Assembly: GCA_035327305.1 (NCBI GenBank)
Contig: DAOLDL010000016.1
Span: 1 to 46,025, forward strand
Length of the DNA: 46,025 nucleotides
Direction: 5' to 3'
DNA from: CALMUP01 sp035327305
Lineage (GTDB): Bacteria > Verrucomicrobiota > Kiritimatiellia > CAIVKH01
This document shows, piece after piece, positions 7,504 through 17,038 of this stretch (position 1 is the first letter of the stretch; every line of letters begins with the position of its first letter). The notes beneath the pieces are model-generated. The model saw only the letters and a list, made by a program, of their open reading frames with translations, did not search any database and was not told the origin of the DNA. The position numbers were made by a program, and so were the translations under genes.

Positions 7504-8064
7504 TTACAACGGTTTCAGCGCGGGTAACCCATCAATGCTTTCCGCATTTTTGCGTCTTTGGTACTCAACCAATTTGACCGGTCCCTTTTCCTCGGCCCAC
7601 CGGTCTAGCTCATCGCGATGTGATTGGAAGTTCATAAAGGGTACCGCCATGCCGCATGAACTTGAAACCCGGGAGACGGCGATATGGATGATCGACCGGA
7701 CTCCGGGATTTGCGGGAAACTTCTTGATCAATTCGGCGAAACGCGGATCGGACGGAATAATACTTTCCCCTTCCCCGTGAAGCCTTACAATCATGGCCTC
7801 ACCCTCAAACGCGCAGAACATAATGACAATACGCCGGTTTTCCTTTAAATGCGCAATGGTTTCCGCGCCGCTTCCGGTCAGATCGAGAAAAGCCGCTTCA
7901 CTCGGCCCCAACACGCGAAACGTATCGCCGCCTTTGGGTGAACAATTGATATGGCCATCCCGGGATAAAGGTGCGGTGGCAACGAAAAAGACCTTCTGTT
8001 TTTCGATCCATTGCCCCAAGTCTGTGGATATTTCGGTGTGCGTGGTTCCCATGGCAACCATCAT
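7504..8064 (-). CDS. Pyridoxamine 5'-phosphate oxidase-family protein
   Basis: A 186-residue protein of the split-barrel flavin-binding fold. The N-terminal stretch KVFFVATAPLSRDGHINCSPKGGD and the strand FLDLTGSGAETIAHLKENRRIVIMFCAFEG match the PPOX-type family often annotated as FMN-binding oxidoreductases. It is not PdxH: the substrate-binding C-terminal motif of true PNPOx is not evident. The start is uncertain; ATG codons at 8064, 8061 and 8052 are in frame and none has a strong ribosome site. It lies 118 bases upstream of prfB on the same strand and could be transcribed separately. Cofactor and substrate are not determined from sequence. Confidence 0.85.
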   Translation of the reverse strand: MMVAMGTTHTEISTDLGQWIEKQKVFFVATAPLSRDGHINCSPKGGDTFRVLGPSEAAFLDLTGSGAETIAHLKENRRIVIMFCAFEGEAMIVRLHGEGESIIPSDPRFAELIKKFPANPGVRSIIHIAVSRVSSSCGMAVPFMNFQSHRDELDRWAEEKGPVKLVEYQRRKNAESIDGLPALKPL

Positions 8065-8106
8065 GTACTGATAGTTGTCATGGATTGCCAGTCAATTAGC
8101 GAGCGG

Positions 8107-11100
8107 TCACGGGGCAACTTCCACTTTGTAAAACGCCCGAACCAGAGATTCGCTTGATAAGTCGGTATACGACATTTCATCGACGCCGGAAGGAGCAATC
8201 AACGGAGATGACGTCACACGAACCCATGCATCGCCATCAAAATCTTCCAATCGCCAAATATGATACCCGCGCCCGGGGACAGAACGCCAACGTATTACGA
8301 AACCAGATCCCGGCACAACATGTTCATCAGCTTCCGCAATGAATGATCTCGCCGGATCGAGCCGGTCATACACACCAATCCCCCAACTATCCTGAATGGC
8401 ATCGATGGGAATAACGAGAAATTCTTCAGCCTGGATATGTTCATCGCCATTCCCGGGCGGCGCTTGAGCATGGAGCGGATGCAAGTCGCCGGTGCCATAC
8501 GCCGCCGAAGAAAGATATATGAATTCGGGTAGCCGCCCAAACGTTTGCACGACATCAATCACACCTTCAATTTTTGCATCCATAACTGGTGATCGATAAA
8601 CAAGTGAACCGGGCGGCGCATTAAACCACTCAATGTAATCAGAGTCGCTTTCCGCGGCTATGTATGGAGCGCCGGAAGGATGCGCGGTAAATCCTTTTTT
8701 ATTCCACGGCGCAAATGTAGTCGGCGACGGCAGTACATGGTCTGACAGGAATATGAAATGATCATTGGGATATCCGACCGGCGTCCAAGTGGCCAGGTAT
8801 AGTTCCGATCCCCTCATCGCCGCATACAACGTCATTCCCGGGGAGCTCAACAGGTATCCTTCACTTTCGGGCTGTCCATTAAGAGTAAATGGAGCGATGG
8901 GACTTCCGGTCATCACGTCAATGGGCCCGGCAAGACTTGAAGACCCGGAAACATTATCCGAACGAACGTGGTAGCTGTAGGTTGAGTTGGCTGATAATCC
9001 GCTTTCGCTGAATGACGTTTGCACAACATTGCTTGCCACCGTAATGCCATCCCGAAATATAGTATAGCCATACGCATTTGCACCGGGATTCCACATCACG
9101 TGTATGGCATGAGGACCGAGAGCCGATCCAGATAATCCTGATGGTAACCCAGGTAATGGCGGTGTTGCGGTAGTTGCGATGGATAAAATGGTTGAACCTT
9201 CTGACATTCCCGATCGATTGATGGCATAAATACGATAATCGGCTGTTGTGTTGGCAATACGATTGGAGTCAGTAAATTGGGCCTCGGTGACGATGCCAAT
9301 TTCAGCGCCATCGCGTTCCACCATGTATTGAACGGCGCGAGGAGATGGCGACCAGGACATTCCCGCCGATATGGATGTCACGTGTTCAATGGATAGTCCG
9401 AACGGAACCCCGGGGATCCCGTCGCCGATCTGGCTCATTTCATCAAATATGATTCCATCGGCATCAATGACTTTCACATATCTTCCCGTATCGGTCATAG
9501 TCACCAGATATACATGATGCCTTGATTCCGCCTTCTGCAGATACCAGTTTGACGGATCGTATGTATCCTTGACCGAACGTTTCGCCACACCCCAGCACCC
9601 GTCCCCCAGAAAGACGATCCCATCCGGATGCATGGCGTGAGCGAGAATCGGGGTTGTCCTTTTGAAGGTATGATCATGGTGTTCAAACACCATGTGCAAT
9701 CCGGCGTTTTCGAATAGCGGCACCCAATTTTGACGGATACTGACGTTTCGTTGATCATTGATATCGCGATGCGATGGATATGCCGGGACATGATAGACCG
9801 GGAAAACATGCCGTACATGACGGCGCTCATTCAAACGCGCCGTTAACCAATCCGTCTGGACGCCAAGCATGGGATTGAGATGATCAGAATCCAGTGCAAT
9901 GAGGCTCAAGTAATCGCCGAAATCCAGGACATTGTAACCAGGTTGACCTGGAAACGCATAGGCGCGAAAGAAATATACGGCTTCGCGGTCCCGCCAGGAA
10001 TCCGTATCCTCTATGTAGGGATAACCGGTGACATATGCTTTGCGAACTTCATGATTCCCGATGGCAACGATCAGGGGAATCATTCGTCCATCCGCGGTTC
10101 GAAACCGCGAATACCAGTTTTCAAAATACATGTACTCCAGCCAGAACTGTTCGGCTCGCGAATCCGAATAGGCGAGATCGCCGCCAACCATCAGGAAATC
10201 GGGATCAAATGCGGCGGCCGTTACCGCCATGGTATCCGAATCCCAACCGAATAAAATGTCACCGGTGAACATACCTTTTACCGGTTGATCGAGGTTGACC
10301 GGCATGGTCTTGAATGAAAAGGTCTCATCGTAACCATCGACCTCGAATTCATATACGGTATCGGGCAAAAGCCCGGTTAATTCCGCGGTTTGGACCAATC
10401 GTTCCGTGTGTCCGAAAAACACGGATGAATCAATGGTTTGGCTGGACCAGGCTTCATTACCCGGCAACCGGTATCTGACGTGGGAGTTCGTCGCATTGTA
10501 TACATGCCAATGAATGGTCATGGTCGTGGTGGGATCACGTTGCCATGTCACATATACCGCCGGCGGCTTTGTGATTTTTCCATCTTGCCGGATATAAATT
10601 CTCCGATTATCCCCGCTTTCGTATTGGCTGTCCGGGCGAAATTTGAACGTGTGCCACCCGGGTGTTAATCCCGTATCACGTATGTCCAGCTCCCATATGC
10701 CATTGACCTTGGCAAGCGGATAACTGGTGGTCCATCCATCATGACTGGAACGAAAGGTTACAGAATTGGCGACCGGATCTTCAAATCGAAGCATGTAGGT
10801 TGGCTCAAAACCCGGGAACCTGCGCTCGCCGAGCGTCAGTGGAGCATTTCCGCGAACTGCCGGCGTGAAGCTGAAATTGTTAAAATATAAATTATTCACC
10901 GCCTCTGAATTATCGGTATTGGCGCAAAAGAATCGCACATCACGAATAACTCCGGACGGAATGGAATTGGTGCCCGAATAGGTTGCATTTATTCCGCCGC
11001 TCCGGACAATTGTCCAGACCATGTCACGCGCACGCTGTGTAAACGTGAACGTAAATATTGTATTGGCATGATAATCCCCCAGACTGGTGGTGCTATCATT

Positions 11101-11559
11101 TACAAAATATCCCCCGGCGTTGTTGCGTCGCCCGACCAGAAACAACCAGACGTTCTGTCCTGAACTGTTTCTCAAATTGAACCCTTTGTCACCGTTGCGA
11201 AAATTTACCGCAATTTGAAATGTCAACGTATCGCCGGTTGTCCACTCCGGTTTGGCAAAGCGGCGGGCTACACCGGCGAACGTTCCGGAGTGGCCGAATA
11301 ATGCAAAGGACTTGCCATCGACATTGATATTACCTGCACCGGACGTGGAGTCGCCGATGAACCTTCCGGCAAAGCTGGAGGCGGAACCATCAAACGACCA
11401 ATCCCCAAAATGAAAATCACCACGATGGGTATTTGCCACCCAATTGCCTTCGGATTGGGAATAGCGACCGGCATGATCGATGGCTTGAGCCATGACATCG
11501 GTTGAAATACCGGCAAAAGCCAGCACAAGTCCCGTGAATTTAAACACTGTATTTATCAT
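8107..11559 (-). CDS. Secreted purple-acid-phosphatase-like multidomain protein
   Basis: About 1150 residues, starting at the ATG after a GGAG ribosome site (the frame is open further upstream). Residues 1-25 form a signal peptide. Regions in order: a lectin-like beta domain (about 40-235), an E-set/CBM48-like domain (about 255-325), a fibronectin-like PAP N-domain (about 332-420), a metallophosphoesterase domain (about 425-660), two fibronectin III domains (about 715-870) and a C-terminal module. Dimetal motifs are visible: TGD (433-434), GGDLAY (459-464), GNHE (501-504), H590 in YHVPAY, and HHDH (627-630). The C terminus carries WRSVPGRGYHIWR, a module shared with the amylase at 30267-33404. 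The protein probably acts outside the cytoplasm on phosphorylated or glycan-linked substrates; the substrate is unknown. Confidence 0.85.
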   Translation of the reverse strand: MINTVFKFTGLVLAFAGISTDVMAQAIDHAGRYSQSEGNWVANTHRGDFHFGDWSFDGSASSFAGRFIGDSTSGAGNINVDGKSFALFGHSGTFAGVARRFAKPEWTTGDTLTFQIAVNFRNGDKGFNLRNSSGQNVWLFLVGRRNNAGGYFVNDSTTSLGDYHANTIFTFTFTQRARDMVWTIVRSGGINATYSGTNSIPSGVIRDVRFFCANTDNSEAVNNLYFNNFSFTPAVRGNAPLTLGERRFPGFEPTYMLRFEDPVANSVTFRSSHDGWTTSYPLAKVNGIWELDIRDTGLTPGWHTFKFRPDSQYESGDNRRIYIRQDGKITKPPAVYVTWQRDPTTTMTIHWHVYNATNSHVRYRLPGNEAWSSQTIDSSVFFGHTERLVQTAELTGLLPDTVYEFEVDGYDETFSFKTMPVNLDQPVKGMFTGDILFGWDSDTMAVTAAAFDPDFLMVGGDLAYSDSRAEQFWLEYMYFENWYSRFRTADGRMIPLIVAIGNHEVRKAYVTGYPYIEDTDSWRDREAVYFFRAYAFPGQPGYNVLDFGDYLSLIALDSDHLNPMLGVQTDWLTARLNERRHVRHVFPVYHVPAYPSHRDINDQRNVSIRQNWVPLFENAGLHMVFEHHDHTFKRTTPILAHAMHPDGIVFLGDGCWGVAKRSVKDTYDPSNWYLQKAESRHHVYLVTMTDTGRYVKVIDADGIIFDEMSQIGDGIPGVPFGLSIEHVTSISAGMSWSPSPRAVQYMVERDGAEIGIVTEAQFTDSNRIANTTADYRIYAINRSGMSEGSTILSIATTATPPLPGLPSGLSGSALGPHAIHVMWNPGANAYGYTIFRDGITVASNVVQTSFSESGLSANSTYSYHVRSDNVSGSSSLAGPIDVMTGSPIAPFTLNGQPESEGYLLSSPGMTLYAAMRGSELYLATWTPVGYPNDHFIFLSDHVLPSPTTFAPWNKKGFTAHPSGAPYIAAESDSDYIEWFNAPPGSLVYRSPVMDAKIEGVIDVVQTFGRLPEFIYLSSAAYGTGDLHPLHAQAPPGNGDEHIQAEEFLVIPIDAIQDSWGIGVYDRLDPARSFIAEADEHVVPGSGFVIRWRSVPGRGYHIWRLEDFDGDAWVRVTSSPLIAPSGVDEMSYTDLSSESLVRAFYKVEVAP

Positions 11560-11672
11560 GATTATCGCTCCAAACCCGAATTTATATTCCCGCCAATAAC
11601 CGTACCCATCCCGATGACCGGAATGCAGATAAAACAAGAGGCATAAACCGGCAATATTCCGGCCAAAATAAC

Positions 11673-12701
11673 TTACGGCCCCCGCTGACCCTGTTGATAT
11701 TCAGTCGGAGTTACACCGAAATATCGGTGAAATGAGCGGGAAAAGGATGACGGGTCAATATAACCCAGACTGAAGGCGACATCCTTCACACTGATATCCG
11801 TGCGGATCATCATGGCCGCCGCCCGGCGCATCAGCACATACAAACTGTATTGCTTGGGTGTAATGGCATACGCCTGCTTGAATGCCCGGATAAAACTCGA
11901 TTCGGACATACCGATGGCTTTGGCCGTGCGGGCAACGCATCCGGAGTCAAGCATTTCACTTTGCTCTAGCATTGCGCGGGCCTTGAGCAGAATCATATCC
12001 TTGCTGATCATGGGTGACGTGATGTGACTTCCATCCGCCAATCCGGATTTTCTCAAGCTTCGCGAAAACAAGGATATGACCCTGATAAGTCCCGCGACCA
12101 CTTCCGCGCCGATTCCATACCCAGGTTCGGAAATGGTGGAAGCGATTTCCCACACGATGGGCGATACGTTTTGCAGTTCCGAGCCATTAATCGACAGGGA
12201 ATTTTGCTCACGGGCAAAAAACCATTCATAAAACGGCGAGAACGTCATATCCACAGCCTCACCGATACCTTCCACAATCTGCCCGACATCCAGGGCCAAA
12301 TCGAAGTTTGATACAAAGACACGCCACTTATCACTTGGTTCGCAACTCCAGGATGTGGAATGCGCCATCAGAGGTGGAATTACCACCAAATCACCCGGAC
12401 GGCACAGGATAGTCAAGCGGCGATCCGGAATATGTACGGTTCCCAAACCGGTCATGGTAAAATGGAATTCCGCGTGCGGATGGGTATGAAGCGGATAAGT
12501 TCCGGAACCTGAATGTTCATGAACACCCAAATACCGCGCATTGAAATCAACGCCGTGAACCCTGAAATGGACGGGACCACGCCAATTGCCGCTTACGGTG
12601 CGTATGTCCGAAGAAGGCCAAGGCTGTACTTCACCTTGGATAGAAACCCGGTCGACAACTCGTCGTCCGGGTAATGGCATTGGTCGTTCATTACCGGGCA
12701 T
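11673..12701 (-). CDS. AraC-family transcriptional regulator with cupin sensor domain
   Basis: The 342-residue protein has an N-terminal cupin (HTHPHAEFHFTMTG ... RPGDLVVIPPLMAHSTSW, about residues 70-120) that would bind a sugar or similar ligand. Two helix-turn-helix motifs follow at the C terminus (about 245-335), ending in the AraC signature DVAFSLGYIDPSSFSRSFHRYFGVTP. It lies between two genes for exported proteins on the same strand (PEP-CTERM protein upstream, phosphatase-like protein downstream) and may control one or both. A GGTGAGA ribosome site lies 11 bases before the ATG. The 90-base upstream gap contains a direct repeat that could be an operator. Confidence 0.93.
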   Translation of the reverse strand: MPGNERPMPLPGRRVVDRVSIQGEVQPWPSSDIRTVSGNWRGPVHFRVHGVDFNARYLGVHEHSGSGTYPLHTHPHAEFHFTMTGLGTVHIPDRRLTILCRPGDLVVIPPLMAHSTSWSCEPSDKWRVFVSNFDLALDVGQIVEGIGEAVDMTFSPFYEWFFAREQNSLSINGSELQNVSPIVWEIASTISEPGYGIGAEVVAGLIRVISLFSRSLRKSGLADGSHITSPMISKDMILLKARAMLEQSEMLDSGCVARTAKAIGMSESSFIRAFKQAYAITPKQYSLYVLMRRAAAMMIRTDISVKDVAFSLGYIDPSSFSRSFHRYFGVTPTEYQQGQRGP

Positions 12702-12744
12702 GAAATATAAGGTCTCACCGGGTCATACTAAACTTGTTTGAATG

Positions 12745-12764
12745 CATGGCCCTATTCATGGCCC
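12745..12764 (-). promoter_or_regulatory. Direct repeat upstream of the AraC-type regulator
   Basis: The octamer CATGGCCC occurs at 12745-12752 and again at 12757-12764, a 12-base period. It lies about 45-65 bases upstream of the regulator's ATG. AraC-family proteins commonly bind direct repeats, so autoregulation is possible. The repeat is short and could be chance. Confidence 0.25.
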
Positions 12765-12791
12765 AAATACAGATAGTTATGCTATACTCAA

Positions 12792-14693
12792 TCAGGCGCG
12801 CAGACGGCGACGCGTAACCCATAAACTCGCAACTCCCACGAATATCAGCAGTACACTTGATGGTTCAGGAACTATTTCGAGAATAAATCCATCGCCCTGA
12901 TTCATCAGGTAACTGCCTTCGTACTGCTCCAAACCTGTTCCAATCACCAGATTGCCGTCGACATCAATGTCGTCACCAAACACGAAAATCGAGTATGTTC
13001 CGAACTCAAGGTTTCCACCGGTTAGATCAATAAAGTTAATCACATTGTTGTTGAACGTGACCAGACCTTCACCCAGGAAAATAATCCGGTCGCTTGCCAA
13101 TCCAAAATCAATTTCAATTTCGAAAACGGCGCCGGCATCAAAAGTCGCCTCGCCACCAGATCCGAGATCTATGCTTAAATCGCCGATGCTGTTGCCGGGC
13201 GCCATGGTACCTCCATCTTCAACCTGCAAGAACGATGTGATCAGTCCGCCATTGCCAGCCAACGCGGCGCCGGAACGGACGATCACATCGCCACTACCCG
13301 TTGCAGAACCTACGCTGTTGCGAAGGCGCAAGGTTCCGCCATCCACTATGGTTCCTCCCGTATAAGAATTGTCTTCCCACAACTCCACCACGCCATCACC
13401 CGTTGTGGTGAGTCCACCATCGCCATGTATAACGCCGGTAAAAGCAACGACGCCGCCCGCTTCCGCGGAAAGGGTTGCACTGCGGTCACCGCTCCCGCTC
13501 ATATCAATATCACCGCTGAATATATTCGTGCCACTGGTGTTCAATCCGCCAACAAAACGGTTGCCATCTTCCCCGGGATTGATCCTGATATTATGACCGA
13601 CCGTCGTACCACCATCCAAATCGGCGATGAAGAGTCCGGCGGCAACCCCCGGCGTAGCGCCATGACCGACGTAGACGGTTTGTCCGGCGGCTGATATAAC
13701 CGCGCCTTCCTTGACATGTAATTGACCGGAATTGATTTCGGTATTTGCGGCGTAGGTATTAACGCCGCCAAAGCGAACCGTACCAGGACCTTCAATAAGC
13801 ACCTTGTGATTTCCGGAAATAGCGCCGTCAAAATCGACCGTGCCACCGCCTGTTTGAGCCAGTGTCGTATCCCGATTACCGGAAGCGCCACGAATTATTT
13901 CGCCGGCAAACGTATTGACACCATTCGTATTATTGGCGCCGACCATACGACTGAACGCAGTTCCGTTGCCGCCATTGACGTTAATATTCTTGTTGATGGT
14001 GGTACCGCCATCGCTGTCGGCAATGATCAAAGATGCCGCCGTTGCGGTGGTTCCACCATTGCCGACAAATACGCCGCCGCCGACTTGATCAATATTGCCA
14101 CCTTCAAGAATGCGAAGCTGTGCGCTATCGATTTCGATGTTGGGATTCCCGGTAATGATTCCGCCCAACGCAACGTACCGAGAAGCTGAACCGCCGGAAA
14201 TCACCATGGGCGAACCACGATTCGTGATGTTTCCCATCAGTACAATATCCCCGTTGTTGGCTTGAATCCGCAACGGATCTCCGGAAGCGGCCGTTCCCAC
14301 CGTGCTGTCGCCGACGATATTATTCAGGATGGTTTGGACATTGGTGCTTAGATTACGGATCGTGGGATCAGCGCCGCCGTGGTCGTTAAGACCCAGGATA
14401 CGTCCGCTGATAACAAATGATTGTGCATCTTCGAGAAAATAGAGGCGATGCGTATTCAGCGTCCCCGAACCATCGGCAAAAGGCGTCAGCCGGGTGCTAC
14501 CTGAAAAAGCGAGAATTCCATGTTGATTGCCATTTGCGCCATTCCAATTATTCGTATCGGAAAAATTATCCGTAGTGCCGCCGCCGTTCCACGTGAATGT
14601 GGTTTGCGCCGTGGCGTTAAGTGACAGCATGGAAACTGCCGTCAGCATGACAAGACCCTTTTCGACCCCGTTGATAGAACATTTACCTGTCAT
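12792..14693 (-). CDS. PEP-CTERM protein with autotransporter-type beta-strand repeats
   Basis: 633 residues from the ATG preceded by GGAGG with 9-base spacing (a longer open frame upstream lacks such a site). A signal peptide is followed by glycine/asparagine-rich beta-helix sequence. Two related units of about 120 residues (about 184-304 and 316-434) share the order of ...IADxDGGTT..., ...NTFAG/NIFSG... and ...GDR/GNR...TL. A passenger-associated repeat follows (SYTGGTIVDGGTLRLRNSVG, about 443-462). The C terminus is a textbook PEP-CTERM signal: VPEPSS, a hydrophobic helix and a final RRRLRA. Known family biology: an exosortase processes such proteins for the cell surface or matrix. No exosortase lies in the window. 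The role is probably structural or adhesive. Confidence 0.88.
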   Translation of the reverse strand: MTGKCSINGVEKGLVMLTAVSMLSLNATAQTTFTWNGGGTTDNFSDTNNWNGANGNQHGILAFSGSTRLTPFADGSGTLNTHRLYFLEDAQSFVISGRILGLNDHGGADPTIRNLSTNVQTILNNIVGDSTVGTAASGDPLRIQANNGDIVLMGNITNRGSPMVISGGSASRYVALGGIITGNPNIEIDSAQLRILEGGNIDQVGGGVFVGNGGTTATAASLIIADSDGGTTINKNINVNGGNGTAFSRMVGANNTNGVNTFAGEIIRGASGNRDTTLAQTGGGTVDFDGAISGNHKVLIEGPGTVRFGGVNTYAANTEINSGQLHVKEGAVISAAGQTVYVGHGATPGVAAGLFIADLDGGTTVGHNIRINPGEDGNRFVGGLNTSGTNIFSGDIDMSGSGDRSATLSAEAGGVVAFTGVIHGDGGLTTTGDGVVELWEDNSYTGGTIVDGGTLRLRNSVGSATGSGDVIVRSGAALAGNGGLITSFLQVEDGGTMAPGNSIGDLSIDLGSGGEATFDAGAVFEIEIDFGLASDRIIFLGEGLVTFNNNVINFIDLTGGNLEFGTYSIFVFGDDIDVDGNLVIGTGLEQYEGSYLMNQGDGFILEIVPEPSSVLLIFVGVASLWVTRRRLRA

Positions 14694-14834
14694 TGAGCAC
14701 ACCCTCCGGTAATATTTCAAAGGATATACTTTCATGAATGGACGAAAGAGGTCGAAACAAACCTCATGACAAATCCTGCCGATTACCATGCATTTTCTGC
14801 AGAGATAATCCAGTGAGCTTGAACGAAGATCGAA

Positions 14835-15725
14835 TTAACCCGATCGCGAGCGGAGTTTGGGATCGAGCGCATCGCGCAAAGCATCACCCAAAAGATTGAA
14901 AGCCAACACAATAAGAAAAACCGCCAGTGTGACAAATGTCATTTCCCACCATATTCCCTGCCACAACCTCAATCGGGCATTGTTGATCATGATGCCCCAG
15001 GATGGTTCACCCTGAACGCCCAAACCCAGGAAACTCATAAATACCTCGGTTCCAATGGATGCGGGAAATCGCAAGGTAAATGCCACAATAATGACATGCG
15101 TCACATTGGGGAGAATGTGGCGAAAGAGGATCCGGCCATGGTTAAAGCCCGCAACACGCGCGGCCTGCACATACGGAAGAGAGCGTTGTTTCATCACCTC
15201 CGCGCGAACCAACCGGCATACCCCCACCCACATGGTAAGCCCGATTCCCAGATAGACCCCCATCAAACCCTTTCCGGCAATCATGGCGATGGCCAGAATA
15301 AATAAAAGCCCGGGTATTGCGGCAAACGTGGAATACAACCACACAATGAAGTCGTCCACCCTTCCTCCAAAATACCCCCCGAGCGCACCTAATAAAACCC
15401 CGATGGGAATCGCTATCATGGATGTTATGATTCCGACCCGGAATGCGATTCGCGCCCCTTGTATCAGACGTGAAAAAACATCGCGCCCCAAAGCGTCGGT
15501 TCCCATCCAGTGTTCCTGCCCTGGCGGCTGAAATCGTTTATCCAAATGTTGAACCTGATAGGCCGGAACGGAGTCACGCCATTGATGCCATTGATAGACG
15601 GCTTCTCCATAACCGGCCATCAACGTGTAAAGTGCCACAATGATCAGGCACAGACGTGACATTTTACCTGTTAGCAATTGCCGCCATGGCGTCGGTTTCA
15701 CGTGTATGGCTTCGACTGCACTCAT
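14835..15725 (-). CDS. ABC transporter permease, OppC/DppC type
   Basis: A 296-residue inner-membrane permease. An N-terminal transmembrane helix (about 23-43) is followed by the family's hallmark QHWMGTDALGRDVFSRLI-type segment (here EHWMGTDALGRDVFSRLIQG). The binding-protein-dependent transport domain follows, with the EAA-like loop ...RAEVMKQRSLPYVQAARVAGFNHGRILFRHILPN. It overlaps the upstream permease gene by 4 bases. Together with the genes at 15722 and 17035 it forms the membrane and binding-protein part of a peptide- or oligosaccharide-type importer. No ATPase genes (oppD/F-like) lie nearby, so they must be encoded elsewhere. Confidence 0.93.
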   Translation of the reverse strand: MSAVEAIHVKPTPWRQLLTGKMSRLCLIIVALYTLMAGYGEAVYQWHQWRDSVPAYQVQHLDKRFQPPGQEHWMGTDALGRDVFSRLIQGARIAFRVGIITSMIAIPIGVLLGALGGYFGGRVDDFIVWLYSTFAAIPGLLFILAIAMIAGKGLMGVYLGIGLTMWVGVCRLVRAEVMKQRSLPYVQAARVAGFNHGRILFRHILPNVTHVIIVAFTLRFPASIGTEVFMSFLGLGVQGEPSWGIMINNARLRLWQGIWWEMTFVTLAVFLIVLAFNLLGDALRDALDPKLRSRSG

Positions 15726-17038
15726 GACAATTTCACCCTGGGATCAACCCATGCATACAGGATATCAGCCAGTAAATTGGCGGCGAGATACAGAAACGAT
15801 CCGATCAATACCACGGCGCGAACCACATCGACATCTGATGAGTTGATGGCATTGATGCTTACATATCCCAGGCCGGGTATTCCGAAAAACGATTCAAGCA
15901 ATAAACTGCCGGTATATAGAAAAGGCAAAGACAGAACAACATTTGTAATGACGGGAATCATGGTGTTCTTCAAGACATGCCGGAATAAGATACCGCCTGG
16001 TCCCACACCTTTGGCCAAGGCGGTTCGCACATAATCCCGATGCATCTCCTCAAGCATGACGGCACGATAAAAGCGTACATTGGGGCCAAGGCCATGCAAT
16101 ATGCCGATAACAATCGGCAACCCGAGATACAAGAAAGATTCGAAACCCCAAACTGGAAACAGATTCCATCGAAAGCCGAGCCAATATTGACCCGCGACAA
16201 TCCACACCAGGTAGTTGATACTCATCAACATGACACATCCGACCAGGGCAAGCCGGTCAAACCAACGATTCCGGAAATAGGCGCAACCCAGCGCGAGAAT
16301 AAGACTCACCACCGTTTCCCCCACCAGAATCGGTGTTGCCAACATCAGCGTCGGTCCGATTCCCTGACGCAACAGATCCAGCACCGGTTGATTGGATGCG
16401 TGTGAAATACCGAAATCAAAGCGAAGAAGCTGACCTATGTAATAGGTCCACTGCGACTGCCACGGACGCGCGTTCACACGAACACATTGCAATGAAAAGA
16501 CATCCAGCACGGCGCCGTCGGGAAGGTGAAAAGCCGGGCGAAATGATACCGCCACGGATGCTGTATCACGCCATCTCACCACTTGATCAGCGCCTTCGTT
16601 CAGCGTGATGGTTTCCTCTGACGCAACAACGGAGGGATTGCCCATCGCCCGATATTTCATTCGCCACTCATATTCAACGCCCGGCTGATAATCAAATGCA
16701 AGTGGAAATGCCGCAAGAGAAGGGCCGACGATTCGAATAAAGCCGCCAAGCTCCCGGTGATGGGATACCTGTTCCATTGACGTCCAGGATCCGACGCCAT
16801 GGGTGAATTCCGTTTCCGGATACAAACGTGTTTGGGTATATCGGCCCCAGAACCAAGGCCGGTTAAATCCCCTTTGTTCATCAAACGCTTCGAGTTCGGA
16901 GGGCGAAGCCTTATCTCCCAACATCATCAAACCCGGGCTTCCGCCGACCAGATTGAACAGGATGAAGGTAATCAGAATAACGCCAAACATGGTCGGGAAC
17001 ATGTGCAGAAGGCGTTTGAATATGTAACGACCGATCAT
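15722..17038 (-). CDS. ABC transporter permease, OppB/DppB type, with large periplasmic insertion
   Basis: 438 residues, about 100-130 longer than usual for the family. The N terminus is standard (IFKRLLHMFPTMFGVILITF, first membrane helix, then a loop ending FNRPWFWGRY). Residues about 68-194 are extra, beta-rich and contain aromatic residues, resembling a jelly-roll or carbohydrate-binding module inserted between membrane helices 1 and 2. The normal sequence then resumes (QWTYYIGQLLRFDFGIS...) and continues through the EAA loop (RDYVRTALAKGVGPGGILFRH). The insertion should face the periplasm, next to the substrate-binding protein. The gene overlaps both neighbours by 4 bases. Permease identity is secure; the nature of the insertion is inferred. 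Confidence 0.9.
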   Translation of the reverse strand: MIGRYIFKRLLHMFPTMFGVILITFILFNLVGGSPGLMMLGDKASPSELEAFDEQRGFNRPWFWGRYTQTRLYPETEFTHGVGSWTSMEQVSHHRELGGFIRIVGPSLAAFPLAFDYQPGVEYEWRMKYRAMGNPSVVASEETITLNEGADQVVRWRDTASVAVSFRPAFHLPDGAVLDVFSLQCVRVNARPWQSQWTYYIGQLLRFDFGISHASNQPVLDLLRQGIGPTLMLATPILVGETVVSLILALGCAYFRNRWFDRLALVGCVMLMSINYLVWIVAGQYWLGFRWNLFPVWGFESFLYLGLPIVIGILHGLGPNVRFYRAVMLEEMHRDYVRTALAKGVGPGGILFRHVLKNTMIPVITNVVLSLPFLYTGSLLLESFFGIPGLGYVSINAINSSDVDVVRAVVLIGSFLYLAANLLADILYAWVDPRVKLS

